In this document: piece by piece, positions 35,297-48,224 of the stretch | How the letters are laid out: each line of letters begins with the position of its first letter | Numbering within the stretch: the first letter of the stretch is position 1 | Assembly: GCF_954871325.1 (NCBI RefSeq) | Contig: NC_088779.1 | Span: 13,952,846 to 14,016,845, forward strand | From: Gordionus sp. m RMFG-2023 | Lineage: Eukaryota; Nematomorpha; Gordioida; Chordodea; Parachordodidae | Direction: 5' to 3' | DNA length: 64,000 nucleotides | Translations under genes and position numbers: made by a program | Notes under the pieces: generated by a model | What the model saw: only the letters and a program-made list of their open reading frames with translations | What the model was told of the DNA's origin: nothing | The model's database searches: none

Positions 35297-37822
35297 TATA
35301 ATCAGGTCATCTCAACACCGACCCTCTCAGATTTGTTAAAATTTGGTATATATGTTAATGGTGTTGTAATTGATAAATCTAAAATATTATATTAACTCTA
35401 CTAGAACTGGAGATAAGTAATGTGCCATGAATGGCCATGTTTTTGCTTCTCTGAAAAAAAAGGTATTAACATTTATGTTTAACCAAACAAATTTTATATC
35501 AATGTGTAGCAAATATATTAATCTTTAAAATAAAATTTGAATCAAAGCTCTATGTATAATACTTTAGAAGTTAGATGAGATTATGTGAAAGTTGTTTTAT
35601 AAATATTAAATAATACAATATGAAATATTGTATAAGACCTATGTTAATGTTTCTACATTTTTTAGTTATATAAAAAATAATTATACACTAATTTAATTAG
35701 TATTAAAATCTCAATTTATTACCATATATATTCAATGATAATATTATAAATTAATATCTTAATTATCATTTTACTAAACATTCTTAAGCTTGTTCATCAT
35801 TTTATTTCACCAAATGTTGTTTTGAAAGAGCTTTTCATTTTAATATGAATATGTGAATGTACGAATTGTATCAATACATGGCAAGTCAATACTCACCTCT
35901 CTATTATTATTAAGCGCCTTTATATGTCTATTAAATAAAGCTTTTAAAGTCTAATTTTTTTGTGTGAATAATGCTTAATGCCTAAGGATAATATTTATAT
36001 AAAATATCAGTAATCTAAATTAGTAATTTTTTCACCAAAAAAAATGTAAAAAATGTGTAATGGTGATTTTTGCAGAAAGAGGTACTAAAAACAATTTATT
36101 TAAAATATTTTTTTATTGAATTGCTCTATTTTTCAATAAATGAACTTAGGTAAGGTACATATCATAAATATACAAATTTTGACCAATTTTGAGAGAAATT
36201 GGTCCAATAGATAAAAAGTTAAAGATAACCCATTTTATAGCCCTAAGTAAAATCTAAAAGGTATTTTGAATAAAATTAATTTTTTTTTCCATATTTATTT
36301 TGGAAGGAATAGCAAGAACTGTTATATTTCCCGAGTAGTAAAATAAATGCTTAAAATAAAATTACCGGGGGCTAGATTTTAAATTACTTAATTTTAGAAA
36401 ATATAGGTCATAGTACATTTTTTTACATTCAATAATATAATATTTATTGAATAAAATAGTATTTTGACACAAATATAAAATTTCCATTAGATAGCGCAGG
36501 TTATTTGTGATAAAAACTTGTAAAATATGTCAGTCGTAGTTTTTATTTATTCGATAGTTATATTGATTCACTCAAATTCAATTTGTATATGGCCATATAG
36601 GAATCTTCAGGGTTAAATTATAAGTTCTTTCAGTGTTCAAAAGGGTTGGAATGCCATTTTTCGGAAGAATAAGAATATCAGGTATTGATGGATAAGGGCT
36701 GAGAAGGTCCATTAAGTTGTAAAATATTATCTTTACTTCATCATTATACTAAAAATCGCTAGAAATATATACCAATTATCATGAAAACATATTACATACC
36801 CTTTAATATCATTTGATATTTCGCCTATTCGATTTTGAATATTTTGTTGTGTGGTTTGAACAGCACTGGAATATTTTTCCGTAATTATTTGTGATAAGCT
36901 AAGATAGACTCTATGAATTTTTCAAATAATTAAGAAAAAATATTCCAGTGCTGTCAAACCACACATTCTAAATCAAATAGGCGAAATATCAACCAATGAT
37001 ATTAAAAGGTATTGACATGGATTTATGATTATGAATGGGGGGGGGCATATATTTTTAGCGATTATTAGTGATTAAAAAAAGGTAATATTTTTACACCCTT
37101 TCAGTCCTTTTATTATTCAATATCTGATATTCCTATTCTTCCAAAAATGATATTTGAACTGTCGCCAACCTTTTATTTACTACTGGAAAAACTTATAATT
37201 TAACTCGTGGAGAATCCGAAATGGCCATACAAATTAAATTCAAGAAAATCATTATAACTAAGCATTTTATACTATAAGTAATTTTACTATGAATTAATTT
37301 AATAAATATTATAGAATTAATAAAAACTTCGAGTGATATATTTTAAAAAAATAAGTTTCTAGCTATTTTAAATTTATTTGCGCTATCTAGCGGAAATTTA
37401 TTTTTGTGCCAAATGCGATTTTATTCAATAAATATTATATTATGGAATGTAGATTGACTTATATTTTTATATATAAATTTTCAACTATTTATTAATAGCC
37501 CCATCTAGCGCTAATTTTATTTAACATTTTTCCATTTAACTTTTTTTTACCAATCTGAAAATTTTTAAATTAACAGTTCTTGGTACTCGTTACAAAATGT
37601 CTGAAATTTTGAAAAAATATATACTAACATTTGAAAAATATAATTACAAATTTTTAACCGCAATTTTAATTCTTTTCGAAAAATGACCAAGCAGAGCTAT
37701 TTTGATATATTTCCAGTTCTAGTATGGGTTAATATTTTGGATTCATCCATTACAACACTTCATTAACTTGTATACCAAATTTTAAGTGAGATGGTCGGTT
37801 TAAGGTGATTGATTTGATATGG
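35297..37822. repeat. Large imperfect palindrome / foldback element
   Basis: Three nested pairs of inverted segments share one centre near 36903. 35310-35425 pairs with 37715-37822 (AAAATTTGGTATA and TACTAGAACTGGA are shared). 36415-36500 pairs with 37380-37445 (AATATTTATTGAATAAAAT and AGATAGCGC are shared). 36799-36880 pairs with 36925-37018 (GCAC/GTGC-bearing stem). The left arm has about 700 extra bases (about 35425-36120), probably an insertion. No coding region. It resembles a foldback or MULE-type terminal-repeat element without a recognised transposase. Confidence 0.65.
36799..37018. repeat. Central long hairpin of the palindrome
   Basis: The arm containing ATATTTCGCCTATT and CAGCACTGGAATATTTTT is repeated inverted as AAAAATATTCCAGTGCTG and AATAGGCGAAATAT. 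About 90 bp per arm, with a loop of about 40 bp. Confidence 0.85.
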
Positions 37823-38299
37823 AAATATCTTGTAACTTTATAGCTCTTGCTCTATTAACTCATTAGATACTAATGAAGGTCAATGGTTAGGCCCTATAGG
37901 TCTTAGACCAGGATCGGACTGATGGACGGACCAATCTTTTTAAGGACCAAAATCCGGACCGGTCTTTTTATTTATTACGCTCTGAGCCGGTCGTTTATTA
38001 ATATTTAAGTTTACTTTATACAATTGATATTATTTTTTACCTATTTTTTTTGAATATTTTATTTTTCTATTATTTTTTGTGAATTGTTCATTTTTATTTT
38101 GCAATAAGAAAACCATAAGTTTCAAAGAGGCATTTTACTTATAGTCCCAATAAACAAGAATTAAATTAAGTAAAAACAAAATATTTTTAGATCAATTTTT
38201 TTAAAAAGGCCATGGTCCGGTTCAGACCAAAGACCGGACAGTAACCTTCACTGTTAGATACCAAGTCATCAAAAACATAAAAAACTTTTTCTATATTAT
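37823..38299. repeat. GGACCGG-motif stretch, possible small hAT-like element
   Basis: GATCGGACTG, GGACGGACCAA and CCGGACCGGTC near 37910-37965 face GGTCCGG and AGACCGGACAG near 38214-38245. The order suggests subterminal arrays, but I could not define termini. Confidence 0.3.
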
Positions 38300-38639
38300 T
38301 AGTGCTGTAAAAGGTTACTTCAAAAAAGAAACGTGTAACTCGTTACGTCAAGAAAAGGAAAGCGATATCGTTACTCGTTAAGTTGTGAAAAAAGAAACGC
38401 GAGTTACTGTATATTCAGAAAGAAGCGATACTTATTACTTGAAAATTTAAATATTATATATAAAAATATATAATATAAAAATATATAATATAAAATTATA
38501 CAAAAATAATATATTACAAGATGAGATCTTTTTATAAATATTTTTTCCTATATTTAATATTAATAAATTGTACAAAAATAATATATTATAAGATAAGATA
38601 TTTTTATAATAATTATTTATTTGTTTTTAACAGCAATTG

Positions 38640-38730
38640 ATTTTCACAATTTTGATCAGATAAACAAGAGTACTCAACACATCTTTTGCCTTGAAAAATA
38701 CACGTTCAATGGCGCAGAAGATGGAAAATT
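38640..38730 (-). pseudogene. hAT transposase C-terminal remnant
   Basis: PSSAP, then in the next frame ERVFFKAKDVLSTL. This is the hAT signature, broken by a shift inside the motif. It belongs to the outer element of the nest. Confidence 0.6.
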
Positions 38731-39297
38731 GTATTATATGTAATAAATAAACATTTTAATTGAGGGATTTTTTTTTAAATTAAATAATACTCCTTATTTT
38801 TTAAAAAAACTTAAGAGGTCATCTTCATTTAAATCTTCGTCAAAATATTTTATCTTTATCAGAAAATAAAAATCGAAAGAGTCGTAGCAACAGGTTTCAT
38901 AAAACATATAAACATATATATATTTTTTAATTAACATATAGTAAAAAGGCGCAATATAAAAAACGCTGGGTGTAAATTGGTTACAAAAGTGATTTATACC
39001 AAATATGGTGTATCATTATGTTTTACTACAAAAAACGATTGTTTTAATTATTTCATGAAAATTAATATAAATTTATTTTAAATAATAAAATTATATTTTG
39101 TAATAAATTTGAAATTGAAAAAGTCTGATACTTTTTACATGCATTGTATATTTAAATAAACTAGTGTTGTTAAGGTTTATATTAGGGATGTAGCGATATT
39201 TTATATCGGATCGGGCCGATATTTCGCACATTTTAAAATATCGGTTATCGGCAAATATTATAAAATTTTCCGATCCGATATAAAATGGCGCTTTTGA

Positions 39298-41401
39298 CCC
39301 TGTATTGCATACTGTGTATCTCATTCCACATACTACAAATTGTATAATAAATATCTTATAAATAAATTTTAAATCAATTGCATGGTGTGTATTTGAAGCC
39401 ATATTCTATATCTTCGATTGGAATTTTAATTTGGGCCACGTGATCTATTATTTATTTTTAATTTCGCATTTTAATAAACCCTATTTTTAAAAATGGCTAT
39501 TTTTTATAAAATTTTTCTTCTCAATTTTCTACCCATCGGAAAAGGAAAAATAATATATTTGACAAATTTCAAAACATTAAAATTAGATGAATAAAAGGTA
39601 AAAATAAATGTTTATGAAATTATTTTATATATATTTATTATTTTTGATAATTATATTTTGTAATAATCATACGTGGTTTTAAAGACACATTATGCAAATA
39701 AGGTATTTTATTTGAGTTTTATATTTTTAGAATAATTATGAATTGTGGTGACATACCTAATGATAGTTAAGATTCAAATTTAAGTGAAACGTCGGATGAG
39801 GAGTTTCTATCAACACAAAATAATGATTTAGGTATATTTAAAATTTGCTCTTATATAATCTATAAATATATAGATTTCAATGAGACAGATGATTCGGAAG
39901 AAAAAGAAAATATCAATAATTAAAAAGAAAACACTAGGAGAAAAATAGTTTGGAATTCCACTTGAAAGTGAAGGCCATGACCCACTACATAAAATTAGAC
40001 TTCTAATAACTCTAACCAATAAAATACTAAAATCTTTATCGATAAACAAAAACATTTGCGTAGATGAGCAAATTATTCCATACAAAGGGATAAGCAGGTT
40101 GAAACAATATAACCCTCAAAAGCCCAAAAAATGGGGCTATAAAGTATTTCTACTATGCGGAGATGATGGTTTTCTGCATAATTTTGAAATATATTCTGGG
40201 AAAATACTAGCAGCGGAAGGATTGCCTGATGTTGGAGCAAGTGGCAATGCTGTTGCTGTTCTCCGTTTAATTTCTTATATACCGCAGCAAATTAATTATA
40301 AATTATTTTTTGATAACTGGTTTTGTTCCCCAAATTTGCTAGTCGTACTCGCTCAAAGAGGGATATTTTGCGCGGCACGGTCAGAGGTAATCGACTTCCA
40401 AATATAAACTTCCCAACAGATAAGGAGTTTAAAAAAAAAGGCGAGGATTTTTTGTTTCAAAAAAAACAATAATAAACGGAGTGGAGCTAAATTCAGTGAA
40501 GTGGCATAACAATCGTGCTGTGACTTTATTAAGCACTTTTGTAGGTGCACATCCTCTAATAGACTGTGAAAGATATGATAGGAAAAAAAGGAAAAAATCA
40601 TGATAAAATGTCCAAATATTGTTAAAATATATAATAAATCAATGGGAGGTGTAGATCTCATGGATTCTTTACTTTCCTTATATAGAATTCATACGAAATC
40701 AAGAAAATGGTACATAGAATTTTATTTCATATGTTTGACATGTTACTTATAAATTCATGGTTGCTATATAAACGTGATTGTAATAGTAATACTCAATAGC
40801 ACGCAAGGATCGATTAAGTTTGTACAATTTCAAAATTTCAGTGGCGGAAGTCCTTTGCAAATATGGCAAATGCACTTCAAACAATATACCAAAACGAAAA
40901 TCAGTTCAAACTGGTTATCGGGAAAAATGTAAAAAAGGACCAGCTCAATATTTACCACTTGAAGAGGTTAAGAAAGACCTCACGGCTCATTGGCCAAAAT
41001 ATAACGATAAGAAGGGTAGATGTAAAATGCCAGGATGCTTATTTATAACAAAAGTATCTTGCAAAAAATGTGGTGTATATTTATGTTTTACACCCACAAA
41101 TAATTGTTTTATAGATTTTCATAAAAATTAAAATGTTTAAATCTTTAATATTTGTTGTATTTAAATAAAATTTTATATATTTATAGTTTAAAGTACAATA
41201 AAAATTATTGTGGAAATAATTGAAATTTGTATCCTTAATTGCATAATGTGTATTTAAATCCACATACCGTTCATCTTCTAAGAAATTTAGAATTTTTTTT
41301 AAAAAAAAAGTGAGCCATGAGATTATCAATAGTATCTAGAGAAATAAAAAATCTAGTTTGCCAAAAAAAAATTATTCTAACATAGTACATGCAATACAGG
41401 G
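39298..41401 (+). mobile_element. PiggyBac-like element 2, inner layer of the nest
   Basis: Inverted ends CCCTGTATTGCAT / ATGCAATACAGGG. TTAA follows the right end (41402-41405) and TTGA precedes the left (39294-39297). The transposase is on the plus strand at 39737-41131. Confidence 0.88.
39737..41131 (+). pseudogene. PiggyBac-like transposase, decayed
   Basis: An acidic N-terminus begins at an ATG near 39737. A section is missing before CVDEQIIPYKG (Asp at 40063). Then come WGYKVFLLCGDDGF and FFDNWFCSPNLL (Asp at 40312), MGGVDLMDS (Asp at 40654), and a Cys finger (CKMPGC, CKKCGVYLC) up to the stop at 41131. All three catalytic Asp codons survive, but several frames are needed and part of the N-terminal half is absent. 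The sequence is clearly different from elements 1 and 3, so the three came from separate lineages. Confidence 0.85.
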
Positions 41402-42119
41402 TTAACAAAATTTAAAAAAAGTTATATCTAAAAAACCATTTATTTTTATAAATATAATCGAAATACATTTTTATATTTAATTTTTTTAATAGAAATAATT
41501 AGTTAATAAACATTCTGCAATATAGTTATTTTTTTTCGCATTCTGTTTAAAAGAGTGTTCATTAATCTCTTCAGTATCTGTTTTTAGTGATGCTAGTGAT
41601 ATTAACAGTCCCCATCACCGCCGACATATCTCTGATATAAAAAGAAATCTTCGATATATTAATTTTAAATATTAATTTCAAATTTCATAATATATTTTTT
41701 TATTACTAATTATGTAAATAGATTAATGTTATTACTTATTATATAAATAATAGCAATTGAATTGAATATAAACTATAACTGACCATTATAATATATTTAA
41801 ATGACATATGTTATGGTATAGTAAAATTATAGATGTTGTACTAATAAAAAGTATATTAAAAATTAAAACCGGTATCTTTGCAGAATACAAAATTAGATAT
41901 GATATCGGATCGGTTATCGGCCGATATCAATTTAATATCTGAAATATCGGATCAGATCGTCCTCCAAAAAGTGGTATCGGTACACCCCTAGTTTACATTT
42001 TTGTTAAAAAATAACAAATATTTTAAAATTGTAACTAGTAACTGTAACTAGTTATATTTTTACCAATATAACTGCCAAAAGTAACTAGTTACTTTTAAAA
42101 ATATGTATGTATAAATCTA

Positions 42120-42362
42120 AATAAAGGAAGATAATGATTCAGATATTGAATACATTTCAATAGAAGATATAATGTCTTCCTCTGGGCTAACCAATTAAAA
42201 TATAAATGACTACCTTCCCAGGCATAGAAGATGTTCCTGTCACACATTAAACTTAGTGGCAACACAAGATACCAATAAAATACTTCTAAACAATGAGGAT
42301 TATAGGAAAGTGTATAAGGTTGCTATATCTAAATGTCAACATTTGTGGAATACACAAAACAC
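42120..42362 (+). pseudogene. hAT transposase fragment (LPRHRRC block)
   Basis: Reads SDIEYISIEDIM, then LPRHRRCSCHTLNLVATQD, then YRKVYKVAISKCQHLWN. This is the central part of hAT transposases, where a Pro-His-x-x-Cys...His-x-L-x-L motif precedes the insertion domain. One in-frame stop lies before LPRH. Its strand is opposite to the outer hAT at 38300-42105, so it belongs to another element. Confidence 0.7.
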
Positions 42363-43505
42363 ACTGAAATTTTTTCTACGTTTTAAAAAAAATATTTTTT
42401 TTTATTTATTTTTAGTTTAATAAGGGTCCTTTAAAGATAAAAATAAGTTTTTTTAAAAAATTACATCATTTATTGATATGTCGCGCAATAGAGGGTTAAT
42501 ATTTTTTTAAAAAATTGCCCATGCTCATATCCTAAATTTTAATTTATTGTTTTCAATGAAATTAAACAATATTTAAGTGTATTTAGGTAATCATTATGTT
42601 TGCAATACTGAAATTTATTATTCGAAGAAAAAATTGTAATAATGAAAATTTATATGTAAGAATTTTAGGCCTAAGCCCATTAATAATATTTTTTAAAAAT
42701 GCCTATTCCAAAATCAAATTTCAAATAAAACTAACCTTATAGGCATTTCAAGAGAATAGAATGGGTTTTTAAGCACATAATCTGCATAAAGTTCATATAA
42801 TTTATTCAATAATAAATCAGTGCAATTTTGTTTGTTATCAACTATAAGTAAAAATTTTGTGCCTAGGAAATAAAATTAGGTAAGCCTATTCTATATTTTA
42901 CTTGTAAGGGTTTGAAAGCAGCACAATTTATATATATCTGTTTCAATTGATTCTATACCTTTACAATTATTTTCTGGAGATAATTGAGATATTATTGCAT
43001 ACAGACTATTAAATAATAAGCCTAAATATTTCAATAACATTATTACGAATGAAACATACTAGCCAACATTATCTTGTCATTGGCTTTTAATCTTGGGGAA
43101 GAGAATTTTAATCTAACAGGATAATGTGCTTTGTCTTTTAGATAATCAAGAACACTTTGGTTATTGGTATAAATTAATTTGATAGCCCTACCATTAATTT
43201 CAGATAGGACATAACCACCTTATTATAAATATAATTTATAAAATTATGTTTAATTACTTTTGACCAAATCTTTATCACCAAATTCGACCGTTATTGAGTC
43301 AGTATTTGTTTTTAATATTAGATTTAAGGGGAAATTATATATATTTTCTACATGTGAATATATCTCTTCGTTTTCAACATTATAAATCAAGCTTCCAGCT
43401 TTATTTATGATAAATATTTTATAAATTACCATCTTATCCTACTGGTGAAACCCATAACTGCCTATAGATTACATCTGACATTTGTCAATAAAATTATGCT
43501 ACCAT
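42363..43505. other. A+T-rich stretch, nothing recognised
   Basis: No termini or conserved frame. A 60-codon minus-strand frame at 43250-43432 is compositionally ordinary. Confidence 0.4.
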
Positions 43506-45889
43506 CCCTTTCGCGCCCGACATATTTCCCGTGAACAAAAAAATTTTTTCTTCTAAAACTGAGTTAAATAAGACGTAAATAACATATTTTCAACGTTTTT
43601 TATTTTAAAAAGTGTATATATATAGAATTATAAAATGTTACCAATTGTCATAATTGGGATATTCATATGTAAAAAAATATACAATTTATTTTGAATGATA
43701 AGAAATAAAACAATTGCGATTTTTATTTAAACATAAAGATATTTTACATTTTAAACATTCAAATCTGGTATAACCATTTTGCAATTCTTGCATCTTTGTC
43801 TGTTAGCCGCCGAGGGCCAATGCCCTATTTTATCGAATCTAATATCTGGGATTGGATGAAAACTATTCAATTTCTTTCTTTTTTTTTCAATCTTCAAATT
43901 ATGTTTACCTTCTTTTCCACAATTTGCCTTTCCAACCATCATTAATCCTTTAGTTATCCGAGCTTTTAACGCTAAAAGAGATATATATTTATCATCTTTC
44001 TGTTTGATGTGGCGTCTATAGAGTAACCACGAATTCACCATACAGGAATCTAATAAATGAAAGAAAATTCACATGTAAAAGCGCTTCCATTTTATGTCAT
44101 TCTTTATAGTTCAATTAACATATCATGGAGATCCACTCCGCCCATACCAGCATTATAATCTTGAATTATAGCCGGAATTTCGACATTAATAAGATTTTTC
44201 AGATACCGACCATCTTTTCTTTCGTGATGTGGAATTTATACCCATAAATGATGATATCGTGATAACCAATTTGTTATCAAACCATTTGCAAATTATAATA
44301 TTATTATTAGAATCCACTTTATAATCAAGGGACCCTCTTCCTTTTTTCTTTAAGATTTTATCATCAACCAGATGGCATCCTAATAATCGATTAGATCTAA
44401 TGGTCCCCGACATGATAAAGCCATTATCTTTGAGCGCAACTGCTAAATTATATGAAGAAAAAAAGGTTATCCATGTAAATTTTATGATTTTTATGTGGGG
44501 GAACAGTTTCTAATAGTCGTATAATAATATTTCCACTAATTCCTATCAAAGTTTTTTTATATTTGTGCATTTCCCAAAATATATTTTGAAATCATATAGC
44601 ATTCCAGATGATCCACATAAAGCGAAAATTTTAATTCCCCATTTGAGCTAATATATTATTTAAATTCACATCGCCCTTTGAAAGGGACTATCATTTCATC
44701 AATTGATAATTTTTCCTCTAATTGAATCTTTTTCATGTTCATTTTTAATGGACTAATAAATGTTAGTAGTTTGAAAAGTTTATCGTAATTAGGCTGGCCC
44801 CTAAGGATTATATTATTATTATCATTAATATGAAATTATTTTCTCAATTCCAAGAATCTGTTTCTTGTCATGCATTGAGAAATTTGAGGAATCACTGTCT
44901 CTATGGCCCAATATTGCCTTATTGATGGCAATTTAACAATGCCCGTATAAAGGTGAATTCCGAGAAATTTTTCAATTTCACTACTATTTGTTTTTGTTGA
45001 TTTGCCAGATAATTGAAAAGAATAAATATTCGTTTGCTCTACTAAATTGTTAATAATATCATCGTCTATAAATTTTTTAAAATATTTGTAAGGCGAAATT
45101 TCCTTATCAGGTGGAGGCAAAAATTCTTGTTTAAATTCTGTATTATATTTATATAAATCCTTATTTCGTCATAGGGTTTTTCTATTACTTGGGATAATAT
45201 CATTATCATAAATTTCCAGTTCCAACCCAATATCTGGTAAAATATCATAGGTCATATTTAGATCAACTACTGTGGCATTTTCAAAGTCATCATCCCTTCT
45301 CAATATCTACATCAGATATATCTCCCTCTGGTATAATACATGTTGAGGTCATCTAAAATTTATTTATAAAATTTTTAAAAAAATATAAAATAAAATTTTC
45401 ACTTTCTTATATTTTTGCAAATATTATAGTGGCTTGCTAAATGGAAAATAGCCTATATTCAATTCTTACTATATCATATTTTCAATATTTAATTTTAAAA
45501 AATTTATGGAAAAAATTACATAAGAAAATCCCAATGTTACCAATTTGGATTTTCTTTAAAAAATCATATAAAAAATAGTTATTGTTAATTAACATGAAAT
45601 AATAGTAATAATCTATCATAAAAATATTATTTACCTTTGATTTATATATATTTATATAGAATGATAATCGATGTAAAAGTGTAAAAATTTTGGCGCCTAA
45701 AATACCTAACTTTGAACTTATATTCTGATATAATAAAATAATGATTTTGACAGGTTAATGATAAAATATGAAAGAATAAATATTGTTTTGTAAATTAATG
45801 TGTCTAAATAGCAACTATTCGTTTTTTAAATATAAAAATTAATTGATTAAAAATTATGATGACAAATGATCTCGCTGGGCACGAAAGGG
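43506..45889 (-). mobile_element. PiggyBac-like element 3
   Basis: Inverted ends CCCTTTCGCGCCC / GGGCACGAAAGGG. The flanks are CCAT and TTAT, both decayed from TTAA. The transposase is on the minus strand between about 43751 and 45360. About 2.4 kb, the usual size for the superfamily. Confidence 0.85.
43751..45360 (-). pseudogene. PiggyBac-like transposase, decayed
   Basis: Blocks in transcription order are an acidic N-terminus (about 45350-45150), PPPDKEISPYKYFKKF and FLGIHLYTGIVKLPS (45120-44836), YMDN with FSSYNLAVALKDNGF (about 44480-44430), SNRLLGCHLVDDKILKKKGR with CKWFDNK (44413-44250), GMGGVDLHDML (Asp at 44131) and VNSWLLYRRH (44041-43980). It ends in a short C-terminus with CKNCK. 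Frames change several times. The final Cys finger is shorter than in elements 1 and 2. Confidence 0.82.
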
Positions 45890-45949
45890 TTATACAATAA
45901 TTAACAATGCCAAATCTGAAAAGTGCTCTATAGATTTATTAAGCCATAT

Positions 45950-47845
45950 AAGTGGCGTCGCTAAGGTGGGCGCGCAGAGGCTCGAGCCCCCTGAAAAATT
46001 TGAATATCTTCTTGAACTAAAAATAAATTTTTTGCTTACCCACTGAATGATTTCTTTTATAATTCTATTAAGTAATATATAGATTTAATTAATTTAAAAA
46101 TTAGTAAGTCTATCTAATTTATTTTTAATGGATGCTATTTTAATTATTATAGATTAATACTTATAAATTATATTTTCACTATGCCAGCTTACAATCAAAT
46201 TCTCTGTTAAAAATAGAATATTAATATCACTCACTAAATATTAATTTAGCAGTAACAGTTGAAGCTTTATTGATTTTTATTAATTAAATTATTATATAAC
46301 CCTTATTAAATAAATATTAATTCAAAATTACCAAATTTAATATTGTAATTGCCGAGTTCAAAATCACTAATCAACTATATTATATAAAAAGTAAGTAAAC
46401 ATATAGTTTATAATCCTCTATTAAATATAATTGGATATAAAAGATTAGGTTAAATGTCACTTTTACAGACGTATTTGACAGTTATATAATATATTACAGT
46501 TAATATTTTAATAAACTTTACTAATAAATGCTTTAGATATTAAATATAAGTAATAAATTGCTTTTAGATATTTATCGCCATCTATATATTTAGATATATT
46601 TTTAAAAATTTAACATCTTATTATTTATCCCAGAATGGATGTAATAAATTAGAAAACTTTTCTTCTCTTTTTTAGGGTTTTTAGGAAAGCTATTTTTTTC
46701 TTATTTGAAAAAGAGTTTTGAGTTAAATTTTTAATACTAGTATATTTAGGATATTATTACAAACTACTACTAATTTAAGTTTTAATATACCAACTAGAGG
46801 TGGTGCGACAATAATATATCAAATCTAAATTGCTTTCATGATATCACTCTGGTTCTTATTTTATAGTTACAAAATGTTTCATTTCTAATATGGCATCCCT
46901 GCCTTGTAAATAACTTAAGGCTTCAATACATTTGCATAATTTCTTCTAAAGATTTTTAGTGTTTTTGTTTTATCAATTTATCTAGCATAATAAATTCTGA
47001 TATAAGTTAATATAGTGAATGTCATGGCTATTACTGCAAATTAACCAGCATCTATTATTTGTGTGGCTATGTAATTTTAGATTATTATTACAGCTGCTGA
47101 GAGCATATTATTGTATATTTAATATGCAATAATGGTCAATCGTGTAGTGTTTATATATCATTAAAAATGGAAGATAATCTTTTAAAAATTTAATATCTCA
47201 CAATTTTTTTCTCAATTACTTATCTAGCTTCCATCAAGTCATTTAAGAGGAAGCTCTAACCACCATATAGTTTTATGATTGGGATTGGTCGTTTATATTC
47301 TCTTCTCCAAGAATTGTTATTTGGTTAGGCTTATAAATTTTTCATTATTAGTCCATTCTATAAAACATTGTCTAAAAATGGTAACAGAGTGTTATATTAG
47401 TTTCTTGACCTTTTGTCAATGCTAATTTTATAATATATAGTTTTTAAAAACCATTATCAATTGAGACACATGTATGAATTAATTAACCTTTTTTATCACT
47501 TGTTATTCTTTAGACGCAAAATTTTTTTATATCAGCAATCGAAAATATTTTATACTGTAATAAATAGATTTTGTATTAAAAAATAATATTTTTAGAAATG
47601 TCAGTTTTAATTATTTATATGCCAGTTTATTTTGTATGCTTAATTTAATAAATGACAAAATATGAAATTCAAAATAATTCAGAGTTAATAAATTTTTAAA
47701 AAGTAAAATATATTTATATAAAACCCGGCCGAAGGCCGGGCAAAAGCGGGCAGAAGGCCCGCAAATGGGGAGTATGGGGGCTTCGCCCCCATAAAAATTT
47801 TTTTAGTTGAGCCCCCTGAGATTGTAAAGGCTAGCGACTCTCCTG
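45950..47845. mobile_element. hAT of the CAGTGGCGTCACTAGG family, non-coding
   Basis: The left end AAGTGGCGTCGCTAAGG carries GGCTCGAGCCCCCTG inside. The right end reads GAGCCCCCTGAGATTG, then GGCTAGCGACTCTCCTG. Flanks AGCCATAT (45942-45949) and AGTCATAT (47846-47853) match at 7 of 8. The 1.9-kb interior is A+T-rich with no transposase. Three hairpins lie beside the right end. Confidence 0.75.
47724..47790. repeat. Cluster of three strong hairpins
   Basis: CCCGGCCGAAGGCCGGG (47724-47740), GCGGGCAGAAGGCCCGC (47746-47762) and GGGGGCTTCGCCCCC (47776-47790) follow one another within 67 bp. Two of the three recur, inverted, at 57755-57805 inside another hAT, again next to an element end. A structural or transposase-binding role is an inference. 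Confidence 0.8.
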
Positions 47846-48022
47846 AGTCATATTATGAAAAGCTTCGACTAAGGCATCAAATTTAATTTGAATCTTGGCC
47901 TATCTAAACTTATATTAAATGTTATTCCATAAAAAAAAAATTCAGATAATTATTTTTTATGTCAAAAAATTCCTTGCGTTGCTATCAATGACATATACAT
48001 GTCATTGGCTGCTACATTAAAT

Positions 48023-48222
48023 CAGGGGCGTCACTAGCCTTTACAATCTCAGGGGGCTCAAAAAATTTTTTTTAATTATCTCCAAGATTATATTTTTTTA
48101 ACTAACATTTTTAAATTCATCTTTAAGGTATAAAAAAATATTTTCAAAATTTACAGGTGGCACTACAAATTTTTCAGAAGGCTAAATCGACCTCCTGCGC
48201 TTTCCTCCTAGTGACGCTACTG
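48023..48222. mobile_element. MITE of the CAGTGGCGTCACTAGG family
   Basis: Ends CAGGGGCGTCACTAGCC and CTCCTAGTGACGCTACTG. Flanks CATTAAAT and GCTTAAAT match at 6 of 8. The left 45 bp repeats, inverted, the right end of the element that stops at 47845. Non-coding, 200 bp. Confidence 0.8.
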
Positions 48223-48224
48223 GC

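Larger units (their letters stand above)
39183..41990. mobile_element. hAT-like element (TAGGGRTGTA ends), middle layer of the nest
   Basis: Ends TAGGGATGTAGCGATA and TATCGGTACACCCCTA, with GATATCGGATCGG-type motifs inside both. Flanks GTTTATAT (39175-39182) and GTTTACAT (41991-41998) match at 7 of 8. No transposase of its own was recognised; its interior is filled by a piggyBac-like element. Confidence 0.8.
38300..42105 (-). mobile_element. Outer hAT of a three-layer nest
   Basis: The left end TAGTGCTGTAAAAGGTTACTT is followed by GTAACTCGTTAC motifs. GTAACTAGTTAC motifs close the right side at 42030-42105, where the exact terminus is lost. A hAT C-terminal block is readable on the minus strand at about 38640-38730. 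The 39183-41990 element interrupts it. Confidence 0.6.

Noticed and set aside
39183-39300. GATATCGGATCGG motifs considered as a promoter or operator
   Set aside because: They are mirrored at 41900-41985 just inside the partner end of a hAT-like element, which explains them.
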